Positions 25,449-34,032 of a DNA stretch of 64,000 nt are shown here, piece after piece (positions within the stretch are counted from its first letter, which is position 1; every line of letters starts with the position of its first letter). Source of the DNA: Calothrix sp. PCC 7716 (lineage in GTDB: Bacteria; Cyanobacteriota; Cyanobacteriia; Cyanobacteriales; Nostocaceae); NCBI RefSeq assembly GCF_019977735.1, contig NZ_AP025018.1:3844001-3908000 (forward strand). Direction: 5' to 3'. Both the position numbers and the translations under genes were made by a program. Under the pieces are notes generated by a model. The model was not told where the DNA came from, searched no databases, and was given only the letters and a program-made list of their open reading frames with translations.

Positions 25449-27071
25449 ATGGATAACATGCATCAAAATGGAGCATTAGACAGCCAACAGCGTTATGCTG
25501 CTTTGGTTGAACAGTTAGATTTGATGATACGCGCGCGGTATCCGCTTCTTTATTTAATATGTGTAGAAGAAGAACCTGTTGAGGAAGTATTGTTACAAGT
25601 AGCAAAGCGAGCGCAACCTCAAAGGCAAGTTTTGTTCTGGGATATTGTCAGGGGTTGGAGCGACAATAATGCTGATAAAGGTTCGGTGATGGCAGCTTTG
25701 GCACGAATTGCTAAAGCCGATGCTCAAACAGCTACAATGTTTGTGCTGCGTGATTTACATCCGTTTATCAAAAATCCGACTACAGAGAAAAGTGCCCCTA
25801 TAGTGCGGGAGTTGCGGAATTTAACGCGGGAGTTAAAGCGCGCGCGTAAGACTATAGTTGTTACTAGCCACACATTAGATATTCCTGACGAGTTGCAGCA
25901 AGAGTTGACGGTGGTTGATTTTCCGTTGCCCAGCGTACAAGAAATAAATTATTTAATCGAGCAGCTTGTAGTACCAGACAAATTAAATATAGATGGGTTA
26001 GCGCGCGAACAGTTGGTTAAAGCTTGTCAAGGTTTGAGTCGAACTCGTATATCTAAGGTTTTGGCAAAAGCGCTAGCAGCTAAACAGCAAGTTAATGAAA
26101 CAGATATTGATGGTGTTTTAGAAGAGAAAAAGCAAGCAGTTCGCCAAACTGGTATTTTAGAGTTTTTTACTCCAAATGAATCTTTAAAACGGGTTGGTGG
26201 GTTAGACCAACTCAAGCAATGGGTACTAATGCGTCAAGATGCTTTTACCGACGAAGCGCGACGTTATGGTATTCCCAACCCGAAAGGGATGTTACTTGTA
26301 GGTATTCAAGGAACCGGAAAATCTCTAAGTGCCAAAACTATCGCTCATGAATGGCGCCTACCATTATTGCGTCTAGATTCTGGGCGCCTATTTGGTGGTA
26401 TAGTTGGTGAAAGCGAAAGTCGTGTGCGTCAAATGATTCAACTTACCGAAGCAATGGCGCCTTGTGTATTATGGATAGACGAAATCGATAAAGCCTTTGG
26501 TAATATTACAAGCGGTGTTGATGGAGACTCCGGAACATCACGGAGAGTCTTTGGTAGTTTAATTACCTGGATGCAAGAAAAAACCAGCCCAGTATTTATT
26601 GTCGCCACAGCCAACAACGTCCAAATACTACCCGCCGAATTACTACGCAAAGGTCGATTTGATGAAATATTCTTTTTAAATTTACCTAATGAAGCCGAAC
26701 GACAAGAAATATTTAAAGTTCACTTACAGCGCTTACGTCCAAGTCGCTTGCGTGAATTCAACTTGCCAGCACTAGCAAAACAAACAAATAACTTTAGCGG
26801 CGCCGAAATAGAGCAAGTAATAATCGATGCCATGCACCAAGCATTTTCTACAAGAATCAACGGACATCGCCGCGACTTCAACACCGAAGATATATTACAA
26901 GCAACATCGCAAACAGTTCCATTAGCAGCAATAACGCGCGACCAAATAGAAGCACTCAAATTATGGGCAGCTTCTTCAGGCGCCAGAGCAGCATCAAACG
27001 ATATTCAATTAGTAGAGGAGTTAAAACAGTATTCAACACAACAAGGAATCGACCCATTAGAAGTAGATTAA
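25449..27071 (+). CDS. AAA+ ATPase, Ycf46-like
   Basis: AAA+ ATPase of the chloroplast Ycf46 family, 540 residues from ATG 25449, preceded by GAGGA. N-terminal domain 1-215 (RYPLLYLICVEEEPVEEVL), then an AAA core: Walker A GIQGTGKS (about 284), Walker B VLWIDEIDKAFG (about 339), sensor FIVATANN, arginine finger RKGRFDEIFF, sensor-2 region FSGAEIEQVIIDAM. Proposed in the literature to affect CO2 use/photosynthesis; exact substrate unknown. Followed after 17 bases by two DUF1257 genes, a conserved cyanobacterial pairing. Confidence 0.92.
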   Translation: MDNMHQNGALDSQQRYAALVEQLDLMIRARYPLLYLICVEEEPVEEVLLQVAKRAQPQRQVLFWDIVRGWSDNNADKGSVMAALARIAKADAQTATMFVLRDLHPFIKNPTTEKSAPIVRELRNLTRELKRARKTIVVTSHTLDIPDELQQELTVVDFPLPSVQEINYLIEQLVVPDKLNIDGLAREQLVKACQGLSRTRISKVLAKALAAKQQVNETDIDGVLEEKKQAVRQTGILEFFTPNESLKRVGGLDQLKQWVLMRQDAFTDEARRYGIPNPKGMLLVGIQGTGKSLSAKTIAHEWRLPLLRLDSGRLFGGIVGESESRVRQMIQLTEAMAPCVLWIDEIDKAFGNITSGVDGDSGTSRRVFGSLITWMQEKTSPVFIVATANNVQILPAELLRKGRFDEIFFLNLPNEAERQEIFKVHLQRLRPSRLREFNLPALAKQTNNFSGAEIEQVIIDAMHQAFSTRINGHRRDFNTEDILQATSQTVPLAAITRDQIEALKLWAASSGARAASNDIQLVEELKQYSTQQGIDPLEVD

Positions 27072-27088
27072 ACCAACCAAAACAAATT

Positions 27089-27463
27089 ATGTCACATTTT
27101 ACAACCATCAAAGTTCAAATCAAAAACGGCGAAGTATTGCACCAAGTATTGCAAGAACTAGGGCACAAAGTCGAATGTAACACCAAAGTACGTGGATACC
27201 ACGGAGATACCACCCAAGCCGAATATGTAATACGTCAAAACAACGGTTACGACCTAGGATTTCGGCGCAGTGGCGATAATTATGAAATCGTCGCAGACTT
27301 TTGGGGCGCCCAAATTAACCAGCAGAAATTTGTGAACTCAATCACACAAAAATATGCTCATAAAACCTTAATGGCAACAGTACAAGAACAAGGCTTTAAT
27401 ATCGAAGAAGAAGAAGTTCTACAAGATGGAACCGTAAGAGTTGTTGTTGGTAGATGGGCTTAA
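27089..27463 (+). CDS. DUF1257 (Ycf35-like) protein, first copy
   Basis: A 124-residue member of DUF1257/Ycf35, found in cyanobacteria and algal plastids. Start ATG 27089 (MSHFTTIKVQIKNGEVLHQVL) matches the near-invariant family start; the longer frame lies in the ATPase gene. Also seen are GYHGDTTQAEYVIRQ, GFRRSGDNYEIVADFWG and the end QEQGFNIEEEEVLQDGTVRVVV. Function unknown. Same operon as the Ycf46-like ATPase. Confidence 0.88.
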   Translation: MSHFTTIKVQIKNGEVLHQVLQELGHKVECNTKVRGYHGDTTQAEYVIRQNNGYDLGFRRSGDNYEIVADFWGAQINQQKFVNSITQKYAHKTLMATVQEQGFNIEEEEVLQDGTVRVVVGRWA

Positions 27464-27533
27464 TATATCCGCCTTGGATTCAAAATCCAAGGTTAATAGT
27501 AAAAATAAACCAAGCAATAAAATAACTAACATT

Positions 27534-27941
27534 ATGTCACACTTTACAAGCATCAAAACCCAAATCAAAAACCGTGACGCATTAGTTACAGCATTATCAG
27601 ATGTTGGATTTAAAAATATCGAAATTCACGAAACAGCCCAACATTTATATGGCTATCAAGGTGACGTGCGCGAACAAACAGCAGAAGTAATAATAAGGCG
27701 CCAATATATCGGCAGTTCAAGTAATGACATAGGCTTCAAACAACAAGCAGACGGACAATATGAAGCAATAATCTCCGAATACGACCGACATAGATATAAT
27801 CAAGAATGGATGAACAAATTAATGCAGCGCTACGGTTATCATGCATTAAAAGCAACCGCAAAAGAACAAGGATTTACAATAGAAGAAGATGAAGTTATGC
27901 AAGACGGTACAGTAAAAGTAGTCGTCGCACGCTGGGCATAA
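27534..27941 (+). CDS. DUF1257 (Ycf35-like) protein, second copy
   Basis: Tandem paralogue, 135 residues (MSHFTSIKTQIKNRDALVTAL). It shares the start, GYQGD, GFKQQADGQYEAI and the end KEQGFTIEEDEVMQDGTVKVVVARW with the first copy, but has an extra segment (IEIHETAQHL) near residue 30. The 70-base spacer has no terminator, so it belongs to the same operon. The two copies may form a heteromer. Confidence 0.88.
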   Translation: MSHFTSIKTQIKNRDALVTALSDVGFKNIEIHETAQHLYGYQGDVREQTAEVIIRRQYIGSSSNDIGFKQQADGQYEAIISEYDRHRYNQEWMNKLMQRYGYHALKATAKEQGFTIEEDEVMQDGTVKVVVARWA

Positions 27942-27988
27942 TGTAGAGACCGAGAATATTTTCAAAGTGGAGTAAGATATAAAATGTC

Positions 27989-28013
27989 ATTCTGAGCGTA
28001 GCGAAGAATCTAA
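27989..28013. repeat. ATTCTGAGCGTAGCGAAGAATCT-type interspersed repeat
   Basis: Short stem (ATTCT...AGAAT) with relatives at about 33013-33051 and 63462-63500 (GATGCTTCCCTGCGCTATCGC orientation). Such repeats are scattered in cyanobacterial intergenic DNA. Confidence 0.65.
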
Positions 28014-28094
28014 AGTTTAATTATATACTAAGATGCTTTACTGTAATTCAGCATGACATTTCAATATTTTTTTAAAAATTCTCTTATTGCATTT

Positions 28095-28292
28095 TCATTT
28101 TTGCACACCCCATACTTTTATAGTTTTATCCCTACCACCGCTTACTAAATAATTCCCGTCTGCACTAAGCGCTAAACAATAAACCCAATCTGTATGACCT
28201 TTAAGAATGTGCTGACATTCTCCAGTACGTACATTCCAGACTCGAATAGTTTTATCTCTACTACCACTGAAAATATAGTCTCCAGATGGAAC
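28095..28292 (-). pseudogene. WD40-repeat gene remnant (3' end)
   Basis: The minus strand encodes, in one frame ending at TGA 28095-28097, about 65 residues of WD40 repeats: SGDYIFSGSRDKTIRVWNV, HILKGHTDWVYCLALSADG, YLVSGGRDKTIKVWGV. The upstream part is missing; the frame ends at a junction with unrelated DNA. It resembles the end of the WD40 gene just downstream (NTIKVWGLE) and may be what is left of a former tandem copy. Confidence 0.75.
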
Positions 28293-28410
28293 AATTTATG
28301 GAATTGAGCTTCTCAATGCTAATCAACAGTTATCGTTGAATGAGCAGGGTAAATTGACTGTTGTTAATGAAGCATTGGGAGAATCTTCTGAGATTAAACT
28401 ATTAATTTGA
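28291..28410 (+). pseudogene. DUF2283-like gene remnant (3' end)
   Basis: Plus-strand frame TIYGIELLNANQQLSLNE then QGKLTVVNEALGE, ending TGA 28408-28410. The IYGIELLNA segment resembles the VGIEILNAS end of DUF2283 proteins. No start codon; it begins at the junction with the WD40 remnant. Confidence 0.5.
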
Positions 28411-28587
28411 AGTTTGAGAAACGTTTATGGTACAAAAGCCTTAGCTCAAAACATTAAATTACATTAACCAGCAATAGGCAAAACGTAGAACAGAGATGGA
28501 TAGGCATATAATGAAGTTAATTTATCTAGTTAAAAAGTAAAGTATGGCTCAGGTATTAGCAATTACAGAGTATATCGACAGGCACCT

Positions 28588-29790
28588 TTATTCCAATCCC
28601 CACACTTTGATTGTATTATCATGACTTGCACTAAATAGATAATTTCCATCTGGACTAATGGCAATAGAACTTACATTGCCTAAATGTCCTTCCAATGTAT
28701 TTATAAGTTCTCCCGTTTGCCAATTCCAAATTTTGATTGTTTTATCGTTACTGGCACTAAAAAGGGTTAATCCATCTGTACTAAGTACAATTGAATTAAC
28801 TCCGTAAGAATGACCTGTTAAGGTAGACTTAAGCTCACCTTGGCGCCAATCCCAAATTTTGATAGTATAATCTCCACTGCCGCTAAACAGCGTATTTCCA
28901 TCTCGACTTAAGCAAAGCGCAGTTACCAAGAAAGAATGACCAGTTAAAGTTCTTGTTATTGTAGCAGTTTGTATATCCCAGATATTAATTTTAAAGTTCG
29001 CATTACCGTTAAAAAGAGTTTTTCCATCTAAACTTGTAACTATAGCAAAAACTGGATGTGAATTTTCTGGCAAATGATATTTAATTTTACCACTTCTAAA
29101 ATTGCAAGCTATTATTCTACGTGTACCACTGTAACTATCAGTAAATATAGTTTTTCCATCTTGAGTAATTGCAAAAGAATGATGTAGCCCTGAATCTTCA
29201 AGTATAATTCTTCGGGCATCAATTATGGTGCGAGTTTCAATAGCTTGTCCACGATAAGCAATTACAATTTCTTCTCCATCTGGGCTTGATTGCAAAAATG
29301 TAGCGGGAAATCTATAATCTAAAGGTTGAGGGTTACAAATACGTTTAAATTTTCCTATTCGCCAATCCCAAGCGTTAATACTACTATCTTCGGCGCCACT
29401 ATATAAAGTAGAACCATCTAAAGTTAAACAAATGCTGTTAACTTTAGATGCGTGTCCGTTCAGAGTACGAAGACAGGCAAAAAATTCATAACGACGATTT
29501 TTTAATTCTTCTTGAATTTTTGTTGCTAGTTGATTATTTTTAAGTATGTTGTAAGCTGCTCGCTTCAGGCGTACTGATTTACTATCTAAGGATTGAATTA
29601 CTAAATCTAACCCTACTTCTCCATATTTCAATGCCTCATTTAATGCTGATAGCTGTGCTTGCTGTGAAGAACTATTTAAACGGATTTTAACACCTTCAAT
29701 ACCACCTAAAACAACAGCGTTACTATGAGGCGCCACTTGTCCACTAAGTACAGCATCAAATTCTCTAGGTTTATTAGGATTCTCTGACAT
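28588..29790 (-). CDS. WD40-repeat protein with DAVLxGQ N-terminal tag
   Basis: A 400-residue protein. Residues 1-35 carry the tag NKPREFDAVLSGQVAPHSNA then VVLGGIEGVKIRL, then a short HEAT-like helical part (50-90). WD40 repeats follow from about 105 to the end: LNGHASKVNSICLTLDGSTL, LTGHSFLVTALCLSRDG, LTGHSYGVNSIVLSTDG, LEGHLGNVSSIAISPDG, each ending in IKIWDWR-type sequence; some central blades are degenerate. Probably a beta-propeller scaffold. ATG 29790 preferred to TTG 29805, which overlaps the upstream stop. Same operon as the GUN4 protein. Confidence 0.85.
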   Translation of the reverse strand: MSENPNKPREFDAVLSGQVAPHSNAVVLGGIEGVKIRLNSSSQQAQLSALNEALKYGEVGLDLVIQSLDSKSVRLKRAAYNILKNNQLATKIQEELKNRRYEFFACLRTLNGHASKVNSICLTLDGSTLYSGAEDSSINAWDWRIGKFKRICNPQPLDYRFPATFLQSSPDGEEIVIAYRGQAIETRTIIDARRIILEDSGLHHSFAITQDGKTIFTDSYSGTRRIIACNFRSGKIKYHLPENSHPVFAIVTSLDGKTLFNGNANFKINIWDIQTATITRTLTGHSFLVTALCLSRDGNTLFSGSGDYTIKIWDWRQGELKSTLTGHSYGVNSIVLSTDGLTLFSASNDKTIKIWNWQTGELINTLEGHLGNVSSIAISPDGNYLFSASHDNTIKVWGLE

Positions 29791-29801
29791 AGTAATTTTA
29801 C

Positions 29802-30365
29802 TCAAATAATGCCGCAGCTATCTAATTTTTCAGCAAGCGCGGACATTGTTCTGCAACCTGTCCAAAAATCTCCTAAACCCCAACCCCGGAGCGCACCTCC
29901 ACGTGGTAAATGTCCAACAGGCGCCTTTAAATTAAATGTAACATCGTTCCAATGTAGCCATTTGTCGTTAATATACCAGCCTACAGACTCACCAAAACGA
30001 CACCAAGCATCCCAGTCTGGTTCAGATGTATTGCTGACAGCTTGCCAAATTTGCTTTTGAATGCTAAACCCAAAACGACCGTTACTGTTTTTTAACCAGA
30101 GATTATTAATAATTTTTAATTTTTCGCAATCAAAGTTATTGATATCGAGTTCAGAAAGAAACCCCTGGTTTGTACGATTCGCTAACTTCAACATTATTAC
30201 TGTGGTCTCTAAATCAGCTTGTTGCCACATTCCCTGCTCAAGGAAATTTTTTAAGTTTCGGTGTGATCTTGCAAAATCTCCCAATACTGCACCATACTCT
30301 GGTGGTGGCACTTGCCCACCAAGTACTGCATCAAATGCGCGTGGTTGATTGGAATGTTCTGGCAT
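29802..30365 (-). CDS. GUN4-domain protein with DAVLxGQ N-terminal tag
   Basis: A 187-residue protein. The N-terminal tag SNQPRAFDAVLGGQVPPPEY and GAVLG matches the next gene's tag. From residue 36 it is a GUN4 domain: LKNFLEQGMWQQADLETTVIML, DCEKLKIINNLWLKNSNGRFGFSIQKQIW, VGWYINDKWLHWNDVTF, KAPVGHLP, ending in an LDSCGII tail. GUN4 proteins bind porphyrins and activate Mg-chelatase, but tagged paralogues are probably regulatory. It precedes the WD40 gene by 11 bases on the same strand. Confidence 0.9.
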   Translation of the reverse strand: MPEHSNQPRAFDAVLGGQVPPPEYGAVLGDFARSHRNLKNFLEQGMWQQADLETTVIMLKLANRTNQGFLSELDINNFDCEKLKIINNLWLKNSNGRFGFSIQKQIWQAVSNTSEPDWDAWCRFGESVGWYINDKWLHWNDVTFNLKAPVGHLPRGGALRGWGLGDFWTGCRTMSALAEKLDSCGII

Positions 30366-30641
30366 TGTGTAAGTCCTATATACTTATAGCTTCAATTTCT
30401 TACTAAGTAATTTCTGAAAAGTTTACATTATAGGGTGAGCAAGATGTTTGTAAAATTAATTACATCAATCAATACGTTAATCTGGTTTTAATAAATAACT
30501 TTTGTATTTTTGATGTATCAGTGTTTAAAATTACCATCGTTGTTAAGTATCTACTGTTATTCTATATATGGATATGGAAATTTTATTTATATAGAAACAA
30601 TTACATTTTCTGCTATTAAATAGTAAAATAACGAGGTAAAC
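30366..30641. other. Divergent intergenic region
   Basis: AT-rich spacer between the GUN4 operon (leftward) and the histidine phosphatase operon (rightward). It should hold both promoters; none stands out. ACGAGGTAAAC at 30631-30641 is the ribosome binding site of the rightward gene. Confidence 0.5.
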
Positions 30642-31331
30642 ATGGGTCAAACAGTCTGGATTGCAAGACACGGTATTCGACTCGACTTTGTTAATCCTGC
30701 CTGGTTGAAAACTGCCGAGCGTTTCTATGATTCGCCACTTTCGGTTGATGGTTTTAAGCAAGCTCAAGCACTGGGAAGATATTTGAAGGGTAAAGGAGTC
30801 GTTCACATATTTTGTTCACCGTTTCTACGTACAGTACAAACAGCTCATTGTATTGCCGAAATACTTGATTTACCAGTCAAAGTTGAATCGGGTTTGAGTG
30901 AGTTTTTATTCCCTCTATGGCTACCACCAGGCGCCGAGGAATTTTCAATCGAGAAATTAGCGGTATTATTTCCGCGTATTGACCAGAAATATACTTCGTT
31001 TGTTCGGGCAAAATATCCTGAAATTACCTTGCAGCAAATACGAGAGCGCGCTGGTAATACTGCCGATAATTTAGTTAAACACTTTTCTGAGACAATATTA
31101 ATAGTTGGGCATGAAGCTTCGGTAGTTGGAGCAGTTCAAGGATTAGTTAATCAGGCGCCTTCTTTGAATGCTTCAAAATTATGTTGTTTATTCAAGGTTG
31201 TCCAAACCGATTTAGAGTGGAATCTAGAGAATCACGATTATACACCAAACCCAGAAGGTGATTCATCTCATTTACCATTGACTTACTATCGAAACCACCT
31301 AAAACGGCGCCTTCAAAGTCTATGGGATTAA
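30642..31331 (+). CDS. Histidine phosphatase family protein
   Basis: Phosphoglycerate-mutase-like phosphatase, 229 residues. IARHGIRLDF holds the RHG catalytic motif (His10 phospho-acceptor); DSPLSVDGFKQAQALGRYL, CSPFLRTVQTAHCIAE and ILIVGHEASV (second catalytic His) complete the active site. Substrate unknown. GAGG lies 7 bases before ATG 30642. The lipid-kinase-like gene follows within 35 bases, so the two are probably one operon with linked substrates. Confidence 0.92.
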   Translation: MGQTVWIARHGIRLDFVNPAWLKTAERFYDSPLSVDGFKQAQALGRYLKGKGVVHIFCSPFLRTVQTAHCIAEILDLPVKVESGLSEFLFPLWLPPGAEEFSIEKLAVLFPRIDQKYTSFVRAKYPEITLQQIRERAGNTADNLVKHFSETILIVGHEASVVGAVQGLVNQAPSLNASKLCCLFKVVQTDLEWNLENHDYTPNPEGDSSHLPLTYYRNHLKRRLQSLWD

Positions 31332-31365
31332 TTTATTTTATCCCGTTAAAGCTCGTTACTTGAAC

Positions 31366-32994
31366 ATGAATATGTATAAACATGCCCATGTCATTGTTAA
31401 TCCGAAAAATGACCGTTATATAATTGATAGAATTACCTATCTAATCCAAAAAGCGAATCTCGACTGGCAGGTATGTACTACAACACAGCAACCAAATAGT
31501 GCTTATATTTTAGCAAAACAAGCTATTGCATCAAAAGTTGATGCCGTAATTGTCTATGGTGGAGACGGGACAATTATGGAATGTGCAAGCGCAACTGTAA
31601 ATCAAATTCCTCTAGGTATTCTTCCAGGTGGAACTCTCAATATTGTAGCACATGCACTCAATATTCCACTGAATTTAGAAGCAGCTTTCGCACTTATATA
31701 TCAAGGTAATAATATTATTAGACATATAGATGTCGGTCAAATATCAAGTCAAGATGATATAGTTAGCAAAACATTCTTAGTGCGCGCGTCATCAGGTTAC
31801 GAAGCTGCATCAGTGGCAAATACCTCTCACGAAGCAAGAAAAAGAGAGGGTCAAGATATAGCATTTGCTAGAACCTATATATGGGAATTGTTAAAAAACC
31901 GTTTTTCTAATTCCCAGTTCAAATTAACTATTGACGGCAAAACTATCAAAGTTCGTGCCCAAGAATGCATTATCGCAAATTCTGGAATTTTAAAACGTGA
32001 ACCGAACAACATCATGGCTCTGGATAATTGGAGCGAATCATCTTGTGATATCGAAGATGGTTTACTTAATATAATACTTTTAAATATTCAAGGTTTAAAC
32101 ATAAAAGTTGTTGAGCAACACGTAGCAAAAGAAATTATAATCAACGCATCTCCACCGCAAAATGTACAGTGCGATGGAGAATTTATTGGTCAAACACCGC
32201 TAACTGTTAAAGTTTTAGCAAACGCTCTCAGTATTATTAGTCCAGCTAATTATACAAAAAATACAAATGTAACAAAAAGTTATAAACCTAGATACACGTA
32301 TCAAGAAGTTATAAGAAAAAGACAATTTCCAAAAAATTTTATTTATCGACAAAGCAATAATAATTACATAACAAGCCTTGCATACGGAAACGGCAAATGG
32401 ACAATTATAGTATCAAATAACACTGACTTTTGCGACCAAATTTATATATCTAGCGTTGAGTTTCCATCATATGAAATTCAAAAATACTGGGAACAAGATT
32501 TTTATATAACTAGTTTGGCATATGGCAATGGAAAATGGGTTGTTATTATGTCCAAGCAAACTATATATAGTTATCAGAACTATCAGACTTATATAATTGA
32601 CACATACCCACGCGAGAATCTGCTTAAAGAACAATTAAAAATTGGATTATCTATAACTGCTGTAGCATACGGAAACGGGCAATGGGTTATAGTGATATCT
32701 GTAGGAACTGGTATTGCCAACCAAACTTACTTTATCAAAGAAAATTTTCCTGCGCTGAGTCTACGTGAAATCTTAGTTAAGAACCAGCAATACATTACAT
32801 GTGTTGCGAGTGACGGAGAAAGACTGCTTATAATAGCATCTCAAGATACTAATATCTCAAAGCAAGTGTATGTAACAAGAACTTATTTCCCAAACGAAGC
32901 AATTCAACAATATCTTAAGCAATCTTACTTTATCACCGATATCGTATATAGATATGGAAGCTGGACAGCAGTGCTAAGTGTATTCAATAAGTAG
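31366..32994 (+). CDS. Diacylglycerol/lipid kinase domain fused to DUF7477-like repeats
   Basis: The N-terminal 300 residues are a DAGK/sphingosine-kinase-type catalytic unit: HVIVNPKN, VIVYGGDGTIMECA (GGDGT nucleotide loop), LGILPGGTLNIVAHAL, FLVRASSGYEAA, CDIEDGLLNIILL, VQCDGEF. From about residue 340 to the end come five repeats of about 45 residues, ITSLAYGNGKWTIIVS, ITSLAYGNGKWVVIMS, ITAVAYGNGQWVIVIS and two diverged, resembling DUF7477 beta-propeller-like repeats known to me from protein kinases. ATG 31366 chosen; TTG 31360 is possible. Probably phosphorylates a lipid; the repeats may sense or dock a partner. Confidence 0.82.
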   Translation: MNMYKHAHVIVNPKNDRYIIDRITYLIQKANLDWQVCTTTQQPNSAYILAKQAIASKVDAVIVYGGDGTIMECASATVNQIPLGILPGGTLNIVAHALNIPLNLEAAFALIYQGNNIIRHIDVGQISSQDDIVSKTFLVRASSGYEAASVANTSHEARKREGQDIAFARTYIWELLKNRFSNSQFKLTIDGKTIKVRAQECIIANSGILKREPNNIMALDNWSESSCDIEDGLLNIILLNIQGLNIKVVEQHVAKEIIINASPPQNVQCDGEFIGQTPLTVKVLANALSIISPANYTKNTNVTKSYKPRYTYQEVIRKRQFPKNFIYRQSNNNYITSLAYGNGKWTIIVSNNTDFCDQIYISSVEFPSYEIQKYWEQDFYITSLAYGNGKWVVIMSKQTIYSYQNYQTYIIDTYPRENLLKEQLKIGLSITAVAYGNGQWVIVISVGTGIANQTYFIKENFPALSLREILVKNQQYITCVASDGERLLIIASQDTNISKQVYVTRTYFPNEAIQQYLKQSYFITDIVYRYGSWTAVLSVFNK

Positions 32995-32999
32995 CTTAA

Positions 33000-33307
33000 T
33001 TGGAGCATTTCAATGAGATTCTTCACTCCACTGCATTGCGTTCAGAATGACCGAAGTGCATTTCTTTTCGTGGAGTTCTCTTACCTTACATCTTGCACCT
33101 AGAACAGAAACCGGGCTTCTTGCGAAAGATGTCGCAATTAAACGTTGATTTTTCGTACAGAAGCCCGGTTTCTTTAGGCTTGTTGCGAATGGTGCAAGAT
33201 ATGAGCTTCTGACTGGCGCCCAAACGCACCAGTAAAATATGAAAAAGCGCACATTTTTTGAAACCATTACTATATATAGGTTTTCGTAATGTGCAAGTTA
33301 TGAGTTA
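33000..33307. other. Repeat-filled intergenic region
   Basis: Contains an interspersed repeat (GAGATTCTTCACTCC...GTTCAGAATGACC, 33012-33052) and inverted-repeat element B (33082-33205). No gene. Confidence 0.65.
33082..33205. repeat. 130-bp inverted-repeat element, copy B
   Basis: Same design and orientation as copy A: outer arms CATCTTGCACC / GGTGCAAGAT, inner arms GAAACCGGGCTTCT / AGAAGCCCGGTTTC, core AATTAAACGTTGATTTTTCG. The outer arms have drifted but still pair. Confidence 0.8.
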
Positions 33308-33943
33308 CTAACTCTTCGTGGCTTTTTCAAGCAAAGCGGCTTCAGCATCTCGACGACGAGCCATACCCTTTTCAATCTCCTTTCCTTTCCACAAATCCTT
33401 CATCTCACGAATTTGTTCGGCAATCCCTTTCAAATCTTTATTTGGTACAAGGTCGCGAATGTTACGCATTTGTAGCCGACTTAGCCCAGATGGCGTATCT
33501 TTCATACCTCCACCCCGATTAAAAACAAGGCTTACTAATGCCCCTTGTGCATCTGCTGGTAAATTTTCTAGCCCAGGAAATGCGTTACGTGTGCTTTCAT
33601 AATACCTTGGCACAGTCAGATTTTGAAACACATCCCATGCAATTTCCCAAGGAACAACAATATCTTTAACATTATTTAAAACATTTTCTGCTTTCACACC
33701 TTTTAAACCGCAACATACTTTCAAGCGTTCCAATGAAGCTTTATCTAAGCGCTGCCAGTCTTTTAAAAATACTGGTTGAGTGTTGTATCCTAAATCATAG
33801 CCAATGCCAATAGTAATTCCAGATGCGCCCTTGGGCCAAATTGGATTTTTTAAAGTTTTCTCATAGTGAGCTTTACCGCCAACTTCAAACTCTAGTATCA
33901 ACTCAATCGCTTTTTCCGAAAGTAAAGATTTTGTACCAGTCAT
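33308..33943 (-). CDS. Lysozyme-like (pesticin/T4-type) muramidase
   Basis: A 211-residue protein from ATG 33943 (MTGTKSLLSEKAIELILEFE). The segment EFEVGGKAHYEKTL, WPKGASGITIGIGYDLGYNT resembles the catalytic region of pesticin and phage T4-type lysozymes: a Glu, then Gly-rich T-x-G-x-GYD. ALVSLVFNRGGGM corresponds to the LVSFVFN motif. No signal peptide, no holin or phage genes nearby. Expected to cut peptidoglycan; delivery route unknown. Confidence 0.7.
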   Translation of the reverse strand: MTGTKSLLSEKAIELILEFEVGGKAHYEKTLKNPIWPKGASGITIGIGYDLGYNTQPVFLKDWQRLDKASLERLKVCCGLKGVKAENVLNNVKDIVVPWEIAWDVFQNLTVPRYYESTRNAFPGLENLPADAQGALVSLVFNRGGGMKDTPSGLSRLQMRNIRDLVPNKDLKGIAEQIREMKDLWKGKEIEKGMARRRDAEAALLEKATKS

Positions 33944-34032
33944 AAATTTAACCAAAAGAAAGCAGTATCTAAATTTTTTATGGGATGTCTAATGGCAACA
34001 TTTAACCAAGATTCCAGGCTTACAAACTATTT

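Larger units (their letters stand above)
27942..28587. other. Gene-debris region between DUF1257 operon and WD40 gene
   Basis: Holds a copy of the ATTCTGAGCGTAGCGAAGAATCT repeat (27991-28013), the 3' end of a WD40 gene on the minus strand (28095-28292) and a DUF2283-like fragment on the plus strand (28291-28410). The rest (28411-28587) has no gene. Confidence 0.65.

Noticed and set aside
33308-33943. Lysozyme-like gene as sign of a prophage
   Set aside because: No holin, spanin, capsid, tail, integrase or attachment site in the surroundings.
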